A DNA stretch of 56,108 nucleotides from Eubacteriales Family XIII. Incertae Sedis bacterium (GTDB lineage: Bacteria; Bacillota; Clostridia; Peptostreptococcales; Anaerovoracaceae): NCBI GenBank assembly GCA_031272485.1, contig JAISTV010000023.1:1-56108 (forward strand). The letters are read 5' to 3'. A program made the translations under genes and the position numbers. A model generated the notes under the pieces. It saw only the letters and a program-made list of their open reading frames with translations. It was not told where the DNA came from and did no database searches. This document shows positions 7,203 to 18,181 of this stretch, in pieces; within the stretch, counting starts at the first letter, position 1; every line of letters begins with the position of its first letter.

Positions 7203-9907
7203 GAAATTTGGAGAAGAATTACGACCCGAAGAGTTTTGAGACACGGATATACAAGGAATGGGAAGAGGGCGGCTGTTTCCGCGCCGAGGCGGATCCGGGG
7301 AAGAAGCCCTTTACCATAGTCATGCCGCCGCCCAATATCACGGGGCAGCTGCATATGGGCCACGCGCTGGACCAGACGCTGCAGGATGTGCTTACGCGCT
7401 GGCGGCGCCTTATGGGCTATGCGGCGCTGTGGTTGCCGGGCACGGATCACGCGTCTATAGCCACGGAGGTAAAGGTGGCGGACCAGCTGCGCGAGGAAGA
7501 GGGCCTCACGAAAGAGGACCTGGGGCGCGAGGCGTTTCTCGAGCGCGTGTGGAAGTGGAAGGAAGTCTACGGCGGGCGGATAACCGAGCAGCAGCGCCGG
7601 CTGGGCGACAGCTGCGACTGGTCGCGCGAGCGCTTCACCATGGACGAGGGCTGCAACAAGGCGGTGAACGAGTTCTTCGTGCGGCTTTACGAGGAAGGGT
7701 ATATCTATCGCGGTAACCGGATGATTAACTGGTGTCCGGACTGCGGGACCTCGCTCTCGGACGCCGAGGTGGAGCATAAGGACCTGCAGGGCAAGTACTG
7801 GTACTTCCGTTATCCGGCGGCGGACGGCGGCGAGGGCATAACGGTGGCCACGTCCCGCCCGGAGACCATGTTCGGCGATACGGCGGTGGCGGTGAGCCCG
7901 GACGATGCGCGTTACAAGGACATGATAGGCAAGACGGTTATTCTGCCGCTCGTGGGGCGCGAGATTCCGGTGGTGGCGGATCCTTATCCGGACCCGGAGA
8001 AGGGCACGGGCGCGGTGAAGATTACGCCGGCGCACGACCCGAACGACCTGGAGGTGGGCGAGCGCCACGGCCTGGAGAAGATCGTCTGTATAGACTTTGA
8101 GGCCAGGATGACGGAGGCGGCGGGGCAGTACGCGGGTATGGACCGCTTCGCCTGCCGCGAGAAATGGGTCGCGGATCTGGACGCGGCGGGATACCTGGTC
8201 AAGACCGAGGAGATCGTCATTCCCACGGGGCATTGCTACCGCTGCGCTACGGTGGTGGAGCCCATGCTCTCTGACCAATGGTTCGTGCGCATGAAGGAGC
8301 TGGCGCAGCCGGCTATACAGGCCGCGCACAGCGGCGCGCTCCGGCACGTACCGGACCGGTTCGAGAAAACCTACCTGCACTGGCTGGAGGAGATTCGCGA
8401 CTGGTGCATAAGCCGGCAGCTGTGGTGGGGCCACCGGATTCCGGCGTGGTACTGTCAGGATTGCGGCGAGATTGTGGTGTCAAGGCAGACACCTGACAGC
8501 TGTCCGAAGTGCGGCGGCAAGGATCTTAAGCAGGACGAGGATGTGCTGGACACGTGGTTCTCGTCGGGGCTGTGGCCGTTCTCCACACTGGGATGGCCGG
8601 AGAAGACGGAGGATCTGGCGTACTTCTATCCGACGGACGTGTTGGTCACGGGATACGACATAATCTTCTTCTGGGTGGTGCGCATGGTGTTTTCCGCCAT
8701 GGAGTGCATGGGCGAGACGCCGTTTAAGTACGTGTTTGTCCACGGCCTGGTCCGCGACGAGCAGGGCCGGAAGATGAGCAAGAGCCTGAACAACGGCATT
8801 GACCCCCTTGAGGTTATAGACGAGATGGGTGCGGACGCGCTGCGGTTTATGCTTATGAACGGCAGCAGCCCGGGCAACGATATGCGCTTTTCCAAGGTCA
8901 AGTTGGAGGCGGCGCGCAATTTCGCGAACAAGCTGTGGAACGCCTCACGTTTCGTGATCATGAATCTGGGCGAGGGCGAGATTCCCTTCGCGGAGCCGGA
9001 GGACGTGGCGGCGCTGGAGGACGAACTTCAGCCGGAGGACCGCTGGATTCTGACCAAGGTGCGCGAGGGCGCGATTCAGATTACGCGCTTCATGGAGAAG
9101 TTCGAGCTTTCTTTGGCGAGCGAGCGTATCTACGAGATGATCTGGAACGAGTACTGCGACTGGTATATAGAGATGGTCAAGAGCCGGCTTTACGGGGACG
9201 ACGCGCGGCAGGCGCTGGTCTGCCGGACGGTGCTCATAGCGGCGCTCAGCGACCTGCTGCGGCTCCTGCATCCGTTCATGCCGTTTATAACGGAAGAGAT
9301 CTGGGGCTACCTCGGAAAGCGGGGCAAGCTGATTACGGATCGCTGGCCGGTAACGGAGGAAGACATAGCCTCGGGCGCGGCGGCCGTGACGGCGGCGGAA
9401 ACGCGCAACGCGGAGGCGGTGGAGCTGGCTATGTCGGTCATTCGTGCGGTGCGCAACATCCGCGCGGAGGCGGACGCGGCGCCCGGCAGGAAGCTGGGGC
9501 TCACGGCGCTCGCGGACGGGGCATTTGAGGCGGACGCGGTTCGGGCGGCGGCAGGGCACATCCAGCGGCTGGCAGGCGTGAGCGAAATCCGTGTGCTGCG
9601 CAAGGACGAGGGCGCTTCGGCAGACGGCGCGGACGCAACCGAGAGCGCGTCGGCAATAGCCGGCGGCGTGCAGCTGTTTGTTCCGCTCGATGACTTACTG
9701 GACTACGCGGCGGAAAAGGAGCGGCTGGCGAAGGAAACGGCCAGGCTCGAAGGGGAGGTTAAGCGGCTCTCCGGGAAACTGGCGAACGAAGGGTTTACCG
9801 CCAAGGCGCCGGCAGAAGTGGTTAACGCGGAGCGCGAGAAGCTGGTCAAGGCGCAGGATGCACTCCTCAAGGTGACAGCGCGGGCTGAGGCGATAAAGGA
9901 TAAATAA
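7199..9907 (+). CDS. valS: Valyl-tRNA synthetase
   Basis: ValRS charges tRNA-Val. The 902-residue class I synthetase has the HIGH motif in PPPNITGQLHMGHAL (residues about 45-55), the editing domain with TSRPETMFGDTAVAV, zinc-ribbon-like CPDC and YCQDCGE...CPKCGG segments, the KMSKS motif in GRKMSKSLNNGIDPLEVI, and a C-terminal coiled coil (LLDYAAEKERLAKETARLEGEVKRL onward). Length fits the bacterial family (about 880-950). The ATG at 7199 overlaps the larC stop as ATGA. No T-box leader precedes it, which is unusual for a Bacillota valS; transcription would come from the upstream operon. Its stop overlaps folC as TAATG, matching the common valS-folC pairing of Bacillota. Confidence 0.97.
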   Translation: MRNLEKNYDPKSFETRIYKEWEEGGCFRAEADPGKKPFTIVMPPPNITGQLHMGHALDQTLQDVLTRWRRLMGYAALWLPGTDHASIATEVKVADQLREEEGLTKEDLGREAFLERVWKWKEVYGGRITEQQRRLGDSCDWSRERFTMDEGCNKAVNEFFVRLYEEGYIYRGNRMINWCPDCGTSLSDAEVEHKDLQGKYWYFRYPAADGGEGITVATSRPETMFGDTAVAVSPDDARYKDMIGKTVILPLVGREIPVVADPYPDPEKGTGAVKITPAHDPNDLEVGERHGLEKIVCIDFEARMTEAAGQYAGMDRFACREKWVADLDAAGYLVKTEEIVIPTGHCYRCATVVEPMLSDQWFVRMKELAQPAIQAAHSGALRHVPDRFEKTYLHWLEEIRDWCISRQLWWGHRIPAWYCQDCGEIVVSRQTPDSCPKCGGKDLKQDEDVLDTWFSSGLWPFSTLGWPEKTEDLAYFYPTDVLVTGYDIIFFWVVRMVFSAMECMGETPFKYVFVHGLVRDEQGRKMSKSLNNGIDPLEVIDEMGADALRFMLMNGSSPGNDMRFSKVKLEAARNFANKLWNASRFVIMNLGEGEIPFAEPEDVAALEDELQPEDRWILTKVREGAIQITRFMEKFELSLASERIYEMIWNEYCDWYIEMVKSRLYGDDARQALVCRTVLIAALSDLLRLLHPFMPFITEEIWGYLGKRGKLITDRWPVTEEDIASGAAAVTAAETRNAEAVELAMSVIRAVRNIRAEADAAPGRKLGLTALADGAFEADAVRAAAGHIQRLAGVSEIRVLRKDEGASADGADATESASAIAGGVQLFVPLDDLLDYAAEKERLAKETARLEGEVKRLSGKLANEGFTAKAPAEVVNAEREKLVKAQDALLKVTARAEAIKDK
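8477..8499 (+). repeat. Intragenic 8-7-8 palindrome, valS
   Basis: GTGTCAAG-N7-CCTGACAG, one mismatch in each arm relative to the consensus, between the two cysteine pairs of a zinc-ribbon segment. Confidence 0.5.
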
Positions 9908-11232
9908 TGACGGACAAGATATTGGCAACAGAGCGGCTGGCGCGCTTCGAGCGGTTCGGCAGCGTACTCGGGCTGGAGCGGGAGCGGGAGCTGCTGCGCC
10001 GGCTCGGCAATCCGCAGGATGCGCTTAAGGTGGTGCATGTGGCGGGCACGAACGGGAAGGGCTCGGTCTGTCGCTACATATATGAAGTGCTGCTGGCGAA
10101 CGGATACACGGCGGGGATTTTCACATCCCCGTTTTTAACGGACTTCCGGGACCACCTGGAGTTCTGCGGCGAGCGAATCTCCGCGGAGGAACTGGAGCAG
10201 GTCACGGCGCGGGTGCTGGCAGAGGCGGACGGGATGGTGGGCGAGGGATTTGACACCCCGACCAAGTTCGAGATTCTCACGGCGGTGGCGTTCTTCTGGT
10301 TTGCGGAAAAGGCGCCGGACTTCGTGGTGCTGGAGGTGGGCCTCGGCGGACGGGAGGATTCCACGAATGTGGTGAGCAGGCCGCTGGTGAGCGTGATAAC
10401 GTCCATTTCCATGGACCACATGCAGCAGCTGGGGGATACCATAGAGAAAATCGCGGCGGAGAAGGCGGGGATTATCAAGCCCGGCTGCCCGGTGGTGTGC
10501 GGAGCGCGAGGCGAGGCCAAGCGGGTCATAGCGCGGGAGGCTTACCGGCTGGGCGCGCCGCTGCTCGACACGGAACGCATTAAGGTGCGGGTGTTCGAGA
10601 AGGATGCGTTGGGTTCCCGGCTCATGGCGAGCATACGCGGCGTGCGCTACGAGGACATACGCCTTTCCATGGGCGGGGCGCACCAGGTGGATAACGCCGT
10701 GGTGGCGCTGGCTGCCATAGAGGTGCTGCGCAAGGACTGCCTGACAAGTTTTTCACTTGACAGGGTGCGCGAGGGCATGCAGCGCGCACGCGTACCGGGC
10801 CGGTTTGAGATTCTGTCCGAGGAGCCGCTGGTGCTCATAGACGGGGCACACAACGAGGCGGGCGCGGAGGCGCTGGCCAAGGCGGCGGAGGAACTGCTCG
10901 CGGGCAAGCGGATTTTGCTGCTCTCCGGCATTCAGGCGGATAAGGACGCGCCGGCCATTCTGCGGGCGTTTTTCCGCTTCGCGGACGGCATGATTCTCAC
11001 CAGGAGCAGCAATCCGAACGCGCTTGATCCGGAGGCGTTTCGGGCGCTGGCAGCTGACCTTCTGGCGCAGAGCGGGAAGAGCGCGGCGGACTTTCAGCTG
11101 GAGGCGGAGGCTAAGCCGCTTGCGGCGCTTTCCCGCGCGCGGGATTGCCTGCACGGCTACGACTGTCTGCTTATCGCGGGATCCTTATACCTGCTCGGCG
11201 ACTACATGCGGGCCGGAGCGTTTACGTTTTAA
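9907..11232 (+). CDS. folC: Folylpolyglutamate synthase / dihydrofolate synthase
   Basis: FolC adds glutamate to dihydropteroate or to folates in the cytoplasm. The 441-residue Mur-ligase-type enzyme contains the ATP loop HVAGTNGKGSV (residues about 46-56), SPFLTDFRDHLEFCGERIS, VLEVGLGGREDSTNVV, SMDHMQQLGDTIEKIAAEKAGIIK and VLIDGAHNEAGAEAL. It overlaps the valS stop by one base (TAATG), indicating translational coupling, and closes the one-carbon operon. Retention of folates as polyglutamates fits the folate enzymes encoded upstream. Confidence 0.95.
   Translation: MTDKILATERLARFERFGSVLGLERERELLRRLGNPQDALKVVHVAGTNGKGSVCRYIYEVLLANGYTAGIFTSPFLTDFRDHLEFCGERISAEELEQVTARVLAEADGMVGEGFDTPTKFEILTAVAFFWFAEKAPDFVVLEVGLGGREDSTNVVSRPLVSVITSISMDHMQQLGDTIEKIAAEKAGIIKPGCPVVCGARGEAKRVIAREAYRLGAPLLDTERIKVRVFEKDALGSRLMASIRGVRYEDIRLSMGGAHQVDNAVVALAAIEVLRKDCLTSFSLDRVREGMQRARVPGRFEILSEEPLVLIDGAHNEAGAEALAKAAEELLAGKRILLLSGIQADKDAPAILRAFFRFADGMILTRSSNPNALDPEAFRALAADLLAQSGKSAADFQLEAEAKPLAALSRARDCLHGYDCLLIAGSLYLLGDYMRAGAFTF
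10741..10763 (+). repeat. Intragenic 8-7-8 palindrome, folC
   Basis: CTGACAAG-N7-CTTGACAG with an AT-rich core (TTTTTCA), conspicuous in GC-rich coding sequence. It encodes LTSFSLDR. Confidence 0.6.
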
Positions 11233-11260
11233 TACCTGAGACATTGTAATCTATTTTTCC

Positions 11261-11289
11261 TTGACAAAGGCTATAGCGGGCGGTATCCT
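11261..11289 (+). promoter_or_regulatory. Promoter of the NiaP-like transporter gene
   Basis: Consensus TTGACA (11261-11266), a 17-bp spacer, then TATCCT (11284-11289), leaving a leader of about 50 nt. Confidence 0.75.
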
Positions 11290-11348
11290 TTACAGGTGTC
11301 AAGACACATATGTCATGACGCTGCATGGTTTTGTAAAGGAGAAACGGG

Positions 11349-12728
11349 ATGATGAATGGTGGCGACGGCGGCCCTCGCGTAAGCGAGACGCTGAGCATTT
11401 CGCAGCGAATAGACCGTCTTCCCATGACGAAGGGGATGTGGAAGGTCCTCGGCGTGGTGGGCATAGGCTGGATGTTCGACGCGATGGATCAAGGGATGAT
11501 TTCCAACGTGTTGCGCGCGCTGAACGCGGACACGGAGAAGGGCTGGTCGCTGGACCAGAACCAGTCGGCCTGGCTGATCAGCATAGGCTTTCTTTCGCTC
11601 ATGGTGGGTGCGGCGCTTTCGGGCATGGCTTCGGACCGGTTCGGGCGCCGGAGCGTGATTCTATGGACGCTGATTATCTTCAGCGCAGGCAGTTTGATTT
11701 GCGGGTTCGCGGGCAGTCCGACCATGCTGTTCGTCGGGCGGTTTATTTCCGGGTTCGGCCTGGGCGGCGAGCTGCCGGCGGCGTCTACGCTGGTGAGCGA
11801 GTATTCGCCGGTTAAGCACCGCGGACGCAATGTGGTTATTCTGGAGAGTTTCTGGGCCTGGGGCTGGATTATCGCGGCCCTGGTGGGGTATCTGGCGGTG
11901 CCGGCCTGGGGCTGGCGCGCGGCGTTTTTCATCGGGGCGGTGCCCGCGCTGTTTGCGGCGGTGCTGCGGTTCCTTACGCCGGAGTCTCCGCGGTACCTGG
12001 AGCTCAGCGGCCGGTACGACAAGGCGGACGCGCTGGTCAGCAAGCTGGAAGACGAGGCAGGGATTTCGTACACGGGCGGTCAGGCGCCGCAGGGCGACGG
12101 AAAGCGGCCGAGCATGCTGCGGGCGTTCGGGAGCCTCTGGACGAAAAGACACGTGCGGCGGACGTTCGTGCTGTGGATTATCTGGTTCGGAATCAACTTC
12201 GGCTATTACGGGTTCGTGCAGTGGACGCCTACCCTGCTGGGGGACCGGGGATTTGACCTTGTGGTGAGCCTGCGGTTTACGCTGATTATGAGTCTGGCAC
12301 AGCTGCCGGGCTACGCGCTGGCGGCGCTGCTCATAGAGAAGATAGGACGCAAGCCGGTGCTCACGCTGTTCATGGCGGGCACGGCGCTGGCGGCGTGGCT
12401 GTTCGGACATTCGAGCTCGGAGGCGCAGGTTCTGGCGTTCGGCTGCCTGCTGTACTTCTTCGCGCTGGGCGCGTGGGGCTGCGTGTATTCGTACACGCCG
12501 GAGCTGTACCCGCTTAAGGTGCGGGGCGTGGGCGTAGGCTGGGCCATGGCGTTCGGCCGCGTGGGCGCGTTCCTGGCGCCGCAGATAGTGCCCAAGGTGT
12601 ATAACGCCTACGGCGCGGAGAAGGGATTCTCCATGGTTTTCGTAATACTCACGGTGGTGTTCCTCGCTGTGGCTGTGACTGTTTTGGTTGTAGGCGAGGA
12701 GACTAAGGGAAAAGCCGTAGACGAATAG
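11349..12728 (+). CDS. MFS transporter, NiaP-like (possible niacin or organic acid:H+ symporter)
   Basis: This is a 459-residue, 12-helix major facilitator protein of the cytoplasmic membrane. GIGWMFDAMDQGM in helix 1, the helix 2-3 loop GMASDRFGRRSV, GRFISGFGLGGELPAASTLVSEYSP in helix 4-5, and LESFWAWGW with PESPRYL before the central loop closely resemble the NiaP family of niacin transporters; related proteins carry aromatic acids, so the substrate is not certain. The ATG at 11349 lies 7 nt after AAGGAG; a second ATG follows at once. It is preceded by its own promoter and followed by a GC-rich hairpin. No NAD biosynthesis genes or niacin-regulator (NiaR) box was recognised nearby. Confidence 0.8.
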   Translation: MMNGGDGGPRVSETLSISQRIDRLPMTKGMWKVLGVVGIGWMFDAMDQGMISNVLRALNADTEKGWSLDQNQSAWLISIGFLSLMVGAALSGMASDRFGRRSVILWTLIIFSAGSLICGFAGSPTMLFVGRFISGFGLGGELPAASTLVSEYSPVKHRGRNVVILESFWAWGWIIAALVGYLAVPAWGWRAAFFIGAVPALFAAVLRFLTPESPRYLELSGRYDKADALVSKLEDEAGISYTGGQAPQGDGKRPSMLRAFGSLWTKRHVRRTFVLWIIWFGINFGYYGFVQWTPTLLGDRGFDLVVSLRFTLIMSLAQLPGYALAALLIEKIGRKPVLTLFMAGTALAAWLFGHSSSEAQVLAFGCLLYFFALGAWGCVYSYTPELYPLKVRGVGVGWAMAFGRVGAFLAPQIVPKVYNAYGAEKGFSMVFVILTVVFLAVAVTVLVVGEETKGKAVDE

Positions 12729-12751
12729 AGGTGTCACGCGCACAGACATCC

Positions 12752-12771
12752 AGCCGGCCCTCGGGCCGGCT
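12752..12771 (+). terminator. Hairpin after the MFS gene
   Basis: AGCCGGCC-CTCG-GGCCGGCT is a perfect 8-bp stem with a 4-nt loop, followed by only a short TTTCG tail. It is a probable terminator or pause site. Confidence 0.6.
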
Positions 12772-12823
12772 TTCGTCGTGGTTTGAGTTGGGCGGAAAAG
12801 TTCCCGGAGCTGGTGCAGGGCTG

Positions 12824-12832
12824 TGTTAGAAT
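12824..12832 (+). promoter_or_regulatory. Extended -10 of addA, leaderless arrangement
   Basis: TGTTAGAAT (TGn plus TAGAAT 12827-12832) ends 6 nt before the ATG at 12839. No Shine-Dalgarno sequence is present. Confidence 0.5.
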
Positions 12833-12838
12833 ATGTCT

Positions 12839-15800
12839 ATGAACACAAATTGGACGGGGGCGCAGCTGGAAGCTATTGCGCGCCGGGATAGCAACATATT
12901 GGTTTCCGCGGCGGCGGGATCCGGGAAGACGGCGGTGCTGGCGGAGCGGATCAAGCAGCTGGTGCTGGGAGACGGGAAGGCGCCGGGCACGGAAGTGGAC
13001 CGGCTGCTGGTGGTTACGTTTACCGAGGCGGCGGCGGCGGAGATGCGGCGCAAGATAGCGGCGGCGCTCGAGGAGGAGATGCGGGCGCGGGGCGAGGACG
13101 CGTATCTGGCGCGGCAGCTCAGACGGCTCCCGCAGGCGAGCATCAGCACGTTTCATGCGTTTGCCCTGCAGATTCTGCGGCGCTACTACTATCTGATTGG
13201 TCTGGAACCGTCCTTTTCGGTTTGCGATGAATTCAAGCGGAAGCTGCTTGTGAGCGAGGCGCTGGACACGCAGTTTGAGGAGGCTTTCGAGAGCGGGGAC
13301 GCGGACTTTACGGCTTTCCTCCTGCGCTATGCGGGCGCGCGCGATGAGGAGAAGGTGCGGGACATGGTCTCGGACGTCTACGATTTCGTGCAGTCCATTC
13401 CCGAGCGCTTCGGCTGGCTGAAGGAGAAGGCGGACTTCCTGACTGTCAATCAAAATGACTTTACAGACAGCGCCCCGTATCAGGCTTTTGCCGCGGACGT
13501 GCTGGCGGAGTGGGACGCTGCAGTGGCCATGCAGGCGCGGCTTACGGATGTCGTGAGCGGCGAGGGCGTGGACTCCATTGCGGGTAAGTGCGCGGAGGAC
13601 CTGAGAGGCCTGCGCGCGCTGAAGGACGCGTACGCGAACGAGGGGCACGATGCCTGCCGGGATGCGCTGGCGGGGTTTAAGTACGTCACGTATCGCGTCA
13701 AGAAGGATGAGAAGGAAGCCTACGAGATAATCAAGCCGGAGGTGAACGCCTACCGCGACCGTCTCAAGAAGCGCGTGAAGCGCCTTAAGGAGAAGGTGTT
13801 TGCGCGCAGCCTCGAGGCGCTCCATACGGAGATAGCCGAAACGGCGCCTTATGCGCAGACCCTCGTGCGGCTTGTCTTGCGCTACCACGAAATTTTCCGC
13901 GAGAAGAAGAAGGCCGAGGAGGTCATAGACTTCAACGACATAGAGCATTACGCGCTCGAAATCCTGCAAAGCGAGGCGGTGCGGCAGGAATACCGCGAGA
14001 AGTTCGAGTACATTTTCGTAGACGAATACCAGGATACAAACGCGGTGCAGGAGACGCTCATCCAAGCGATAGCGCGTAACAATAACATGTTTATGGTCGG
14101 TGACGTGAAGCAGAGCATCTACCGCTTCCGGCAGGCGGATCCGGACATTTTCGTGTGCAAGTATAACGAGGAGTTCTCGGACGCGGACGACGCGCTGAGC
14201 AAGCGGATAGACCTCAACCGCAATTTCCGCAGCAAGGACGGGCTGATAGCGGGTATCAACGCGGTCTTTACGGCGCTTATGGACGCCCCGCTCTCCGGGA
14301 TAGTCTACGACGCGCGCGCGGCGCTCTACCCGGGGCTGGACTATGCGCAGCTCGGCTGCCCGCGGGAGCTCATACACGCGCCGGAGCTGGTGCTGGTTGA
14401 CACGACGGGGCAGGAGGCGACTGAAACGGCAGGCGAGACATTTGACGCAGGCGACAATGACATTGTCCCGGAGGAAATAGAGGTGCAGGCGGAAGATGCC
14501 GGGCCGGAGGATGTGGCGGGGCTTGCGGAGGACGACCCGGTGGCGCTTATGCGAAACGCGGAGATAGAGGCGTACGCGGCGGCTAAGGTGATTCAGGAGA
14601 CGCTGGGCGCGGCGGGGCCGGCGGAGCAGTTCTTCGATGCGAAGAGCGGGGCGGTGCGGCCGTACCGGAAGCGGGACCTGGTGGTGCTGCTGCGGGAGGT
14701 GCGCAGCTCGGGGCTGGTGTTCCACGATGTGCTGCAGCGCTGCGGGATAGAGGCGTATGTGGACTCGGGCGAGGGGTACTTCGACCGGGTGGAGGTGGAG
14801 ACGTTCGTGAACCTGCTGCGGGTGCTGGATAACCTGCGGCAGGACGTGCCGCTCGTGGGCAGCCTGTATTCGCGGGTGCTGGGCTTCTCGATTGAGGAGC
14901 TGGTGCGCATCCGGATCGCGCACCGGGACGGGGCGTTTCACGAGGCGTTCCTCTCGTTCGTGGAGACGGGGCGCGAGGGAGAAGCGGACGCGGCGCTGCG
15001 GGAGAAATGCGCGGGCGCACTCGCGCGGATAGAAGGCTGGCGGCGGCGCGAGATGTTCATGGAGCTCTCCGACTTCCTGTGGTTCCTGCTCAAGGACAGC
15101 GGGTTTTACGATTACGCGGGGGCGCTCACGGGCGGGGCGCAACGGCTGGCGAATTTGCGGGCGCTCGTGGACCGGGCGGCGGTCTTTCAGGCCTCCGGGG
15201 TGCGCGGGCTGTCGGGGTTCATAGACTTCATAGACGCCATCCGGCAGGAGCGGATTCCCATAGGCCAGGCGCGCATGCTGTCCGAGGCGGACGACGTGGT
15301 GCGGATTATGACCATCCACAAGAGCAAGGGGCTGGAGTTTCCCATGGTCATCCTGGGGCAGCTCGCCAAGACGCTGGATCCGCCGCCGGGCGGGGACGTA
15401 CGGCTCGCCTGCCACAAGGACGTGGGACTGGCGCTCACGTGGGAGGATCCGGACGCGCACATCTACCGCCGGACGCTGCTCATGCAGATGGCGCAGGAGA
15501 AGAAACGGCGCGAGGAGCGGGCGGAGGCCTTGCGCGTGCTGTACGTGGCCATGACGCGGGCGCAGGATCGGCTGGTTATGCTGGCCACGGGGCGCAAGCT
15601 GCACGCGCGCGCGGACGGTCTTTCCGGCAGCGTGACGGGGCTTACGGCGGATGTGCACACGGCGCCCACTTATATCGATATGGTTCTGCCCGTTGCGCTG
15701 GCGAACGGGTTTTCCGTAAGCCGGCTCACCGCGGCGGGCGTGTATGCGCAGGCAAGCGCAAATAACGCGCGGGCGGAGCAGGCGGAGGCGCTGCTATCTG

Positions 15801-16564
15801 CACTCGATGCGGCTGCGCCGGGGGCGCACTTCGCGGAGATTTCGCGCCGGCTGTCGTTCGAGTATCCGTGGGAGAGCGCGCGGCGGGTGAAGTCCAAGTA
15901 CAGCGTAACCGAAATCGCGAAGGCTTCGCGGGAAGGCGGGGGAGCGCAGGCATTGGCGCAGGGGCCCCTGCCTGTTTACTACCTCGAGGGCTCGGAGCAG
16001 GAGGCGCTGCACGACGCGGGCCTGCTTGTGGCGGAGGAGAAGGACCCGGCGGCGCTGCGGGGCACGGCGTTGCACAAGGCGTTCGAGAAGCTGGACTACG
16101 CGGCGGCGCTTGCCGGGCGGGACGAGGCCGGATTTTTCGAAGCCTATCTGGACTTGCTCGCGGAAGAAGGGCATTTGACAATGGCAGCGCGGGCGGGGCT
16201 CGATGCGGGCATCCTGGCTACCTACGCCGGGACGGAGCTGTTCGCGCGGGCGGCTGCGGCGGCTGCGGCGGGCAAGCTCTTTAAGGAAACGCCGTTTAAC
16301 TTCCGTACATTATATAAAGGGGAAGAGGTGCTCGTGCAGGGCATCATAGATATGTGGTTTGCGGAGGCGGACGGGATTGTGCTTGTGGACTTCAAGTCGG
16401 GGCGGTTCACGCCGGGATTGGCGGCCGATGAGGCGCGAATCCGGGACGCCTACGGGGAGCAGATCCGGCTGTACCGGCAAGCGCTTGCTTCCATCACCGG
16501 ACTGCCGGTTTTTGCAGCCTATATCTACATGACGGACGCAGGCTGCACGCTTGAATTTCGTTAG
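12839..16564 (+). CDS. addA: Helicase-nuclease AddA
   Basis: AddA is the UvrD-type helicase plus nuclease subunit of the AddAB double-strand-break resection enzyme. The 1241-residue product starts MNTNWTGAQLEAIARRD and shows Walker A VSAAAGSGKTAVL, VTFTEAAAAEMRRKI, STFHAFALQILR, the Walker B-like FEYIFVDEYQDTN, VGDVKQSIYRFRQADP, IMTIHKSKGLEFPMVIL, VLYVAMTRAQDRL, and a C-terminal RecB-type nuclease (LRGTALHKAFEKLD, GIIDMWF, VLVDFKSGRF, YGEQIRLYRQAL). ATG 12839 is preferred over ATG 12833 because the -10 box ends at 12832, so the transcript should begin at about 12839. addB, normally immediately upstream, is absent from the window. The stretch around residues 530-565 is an acidic linker. Confidence 0.94.
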   Translation: MNTNWTGAQLEAIARRDSNILVSAAAGSGKTAVLAERIKQLVLGDGKAPGTEVDRLLVVTFTEAAAAEMRRKIAAALEEEMRARGEDAYLARQLRRLPQASISTFHAFALQILRRYYYLIGLEPSFSVCDEFKRKLLVSEALDTQFEEAFESGDADFTAFLLRYAGARDEEKVRDMVSDVYDFVQSIPERFGWLKEKADFLTVNQNDFTDSAPYQAFAADVLAEWDAAVAMQARLTDVVSGEGVDSIAGKCAEDLRGLRALKDAYANEGHDACRDALAGFKYVTYRVKKDEKEAYEIIKPEVNAYRDRLKKRVKRLKEKVFARSLEALHTEIAETAPYAQTLVRLVLRYHEIFREKKKAEEVIDFNDIEHYALEILQSEAVRQEYREKFEYIFVDEYQDTNAVQETLIQAIARNNNMFMVGDVKQSIYRFRQADPDIFVCKYNEEFSDADDALSKRIDLNRNFRSKDGLIAGINAVFTALMDAPLSGIVYDARAALYPGLDYAQLGCPRELIHAPELVLVDTTGQEATETAGETFDAGDNDIVPEEIEVQAEDAGPEDVAGLAEDDPVALMRNAEIEAYAAAKVIQETLGAAGPAEQFFDAKSGAVRPYRKRDLVVLLREVRSSGLVFHDVLQRCGIEAYVDSGEGYFDRVEVETFVNLLRVLDNLRQDVPLVGSLYSRVLGFSIEELVRIRIAHRDGAFHEAFLSFVETGREGEADAALREKCAGALARIEGWRRREMFMELSDFLWFLLKDSGFYDYAGALTGGAQRLANLRALVDRAAVFQASGVRGLSGFIDFIDAIRQERIPIGQARMLSEADDVVRIMTIHKSKGLEFPMVILGQLAKTLDPPPGGDVRLACHKDVGLALTWEDPDAHIYRRTLLMQMAQEKKRREERAEALRVLYVAMTRAQDRLVMLATGRKLHARADGLSGSVTGLTADVHTAPTYIDMVLPVALANGFSVSRLTAAGVYAQASANNARAEQAEALLSALDAAAPGAHFAEISRRLSFEYPWESARRVKSKYSVTEIAKASREGGGAQALAQGPLPVYYLEGSEQEALHDAGLLVAEEKDPAALRGTALHKAFEKLDYAAALAGRDEAGFFEAYLDLLAEEGHLTMAARAGLDAGILATYAGTELFARAAAAAAAGKLFKETPFNFRTLYKGEEVLVQGIIDMWFAEADGIVLVDFKSGRFTPGLAADEARIRDAYGEQIRLYRQALASITGLPVFAAYIYMTDAGCTLEFR
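13443..13466 (+). repeat. Intragenic palindrome, addA (8-8-8 variant)
   Basis: CTGTCAAT-N8-CTTTACAG, with one extra spacer base and an AT-rich interior (encoding VNQNDFTD) unlike the surrounding gene. Confidence 0.4.
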
Positions 16565-16597
16565 GTTTCAATAATTTTCACGACTCGAGCCTTTTTT

Positions 16598-16636
16598 GGA
16601 AAAGTCAAGAGTTTTCAGACTTTTCCGTGTATTTTT
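16598..16636 (+). terminator. Terminator after addA
   Basis: GGAAAAGTC (16598-16606), an 11-nt loop and GACTTTTCC (16618-16626) form a perfect 9-bp stem, followed by GTGTATTTTT. Confidence 0.65.
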
Positions 16637-16653
16637 CGAAGGCCTGTTTTTGG

Positions 16654-16682
16654 TTGACAGGGTGTTTTTGCGCTGACATAAT
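16654..16682 (+). promoter_or_regulatory. Strong promoter of gdhA
   Basis: Consensus TTGACA (16654-16659), a 17-bp spacer and CATAAT (16677-16682). The leader of about 75 nt contains a CTCGGG...CCCGAG hairpin. Confidence 0.85.
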
Positions 16683-16696
16683 GGGCTTGTTGTTAA

Positions 16697-18100
<1,404 letters not shown>

Positions 18101-18123
18101 TTCCCGACGTAAGACGTAAAAAG

Positions 18124-18157
18124 AATCCCGGTTCGATATTCGAACCGGGATTTTTTT
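18124..18157. terminator. Bidirectional terminator between gdhA and ilvD
   Basis: AATCCCGGTTCGA paired with TCGAACCGGGATT around TAT, with T7 on the plus side and a T-rich run on the minus side. It serves convergent gdhA and ilvD. Confidence 0.92.
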
Positions 18158-18181
18158 ACGCTCTGCGCGGGGAAATTCGAC

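Noticed and set aside
14449-14475. GACAATG-A-CATTGTC palindrome in addA as a member of a repeat family
   Set aside because: A single occurrence within an acidic linker; it matches neither the REP-like nor the 8-7-8 consensus.
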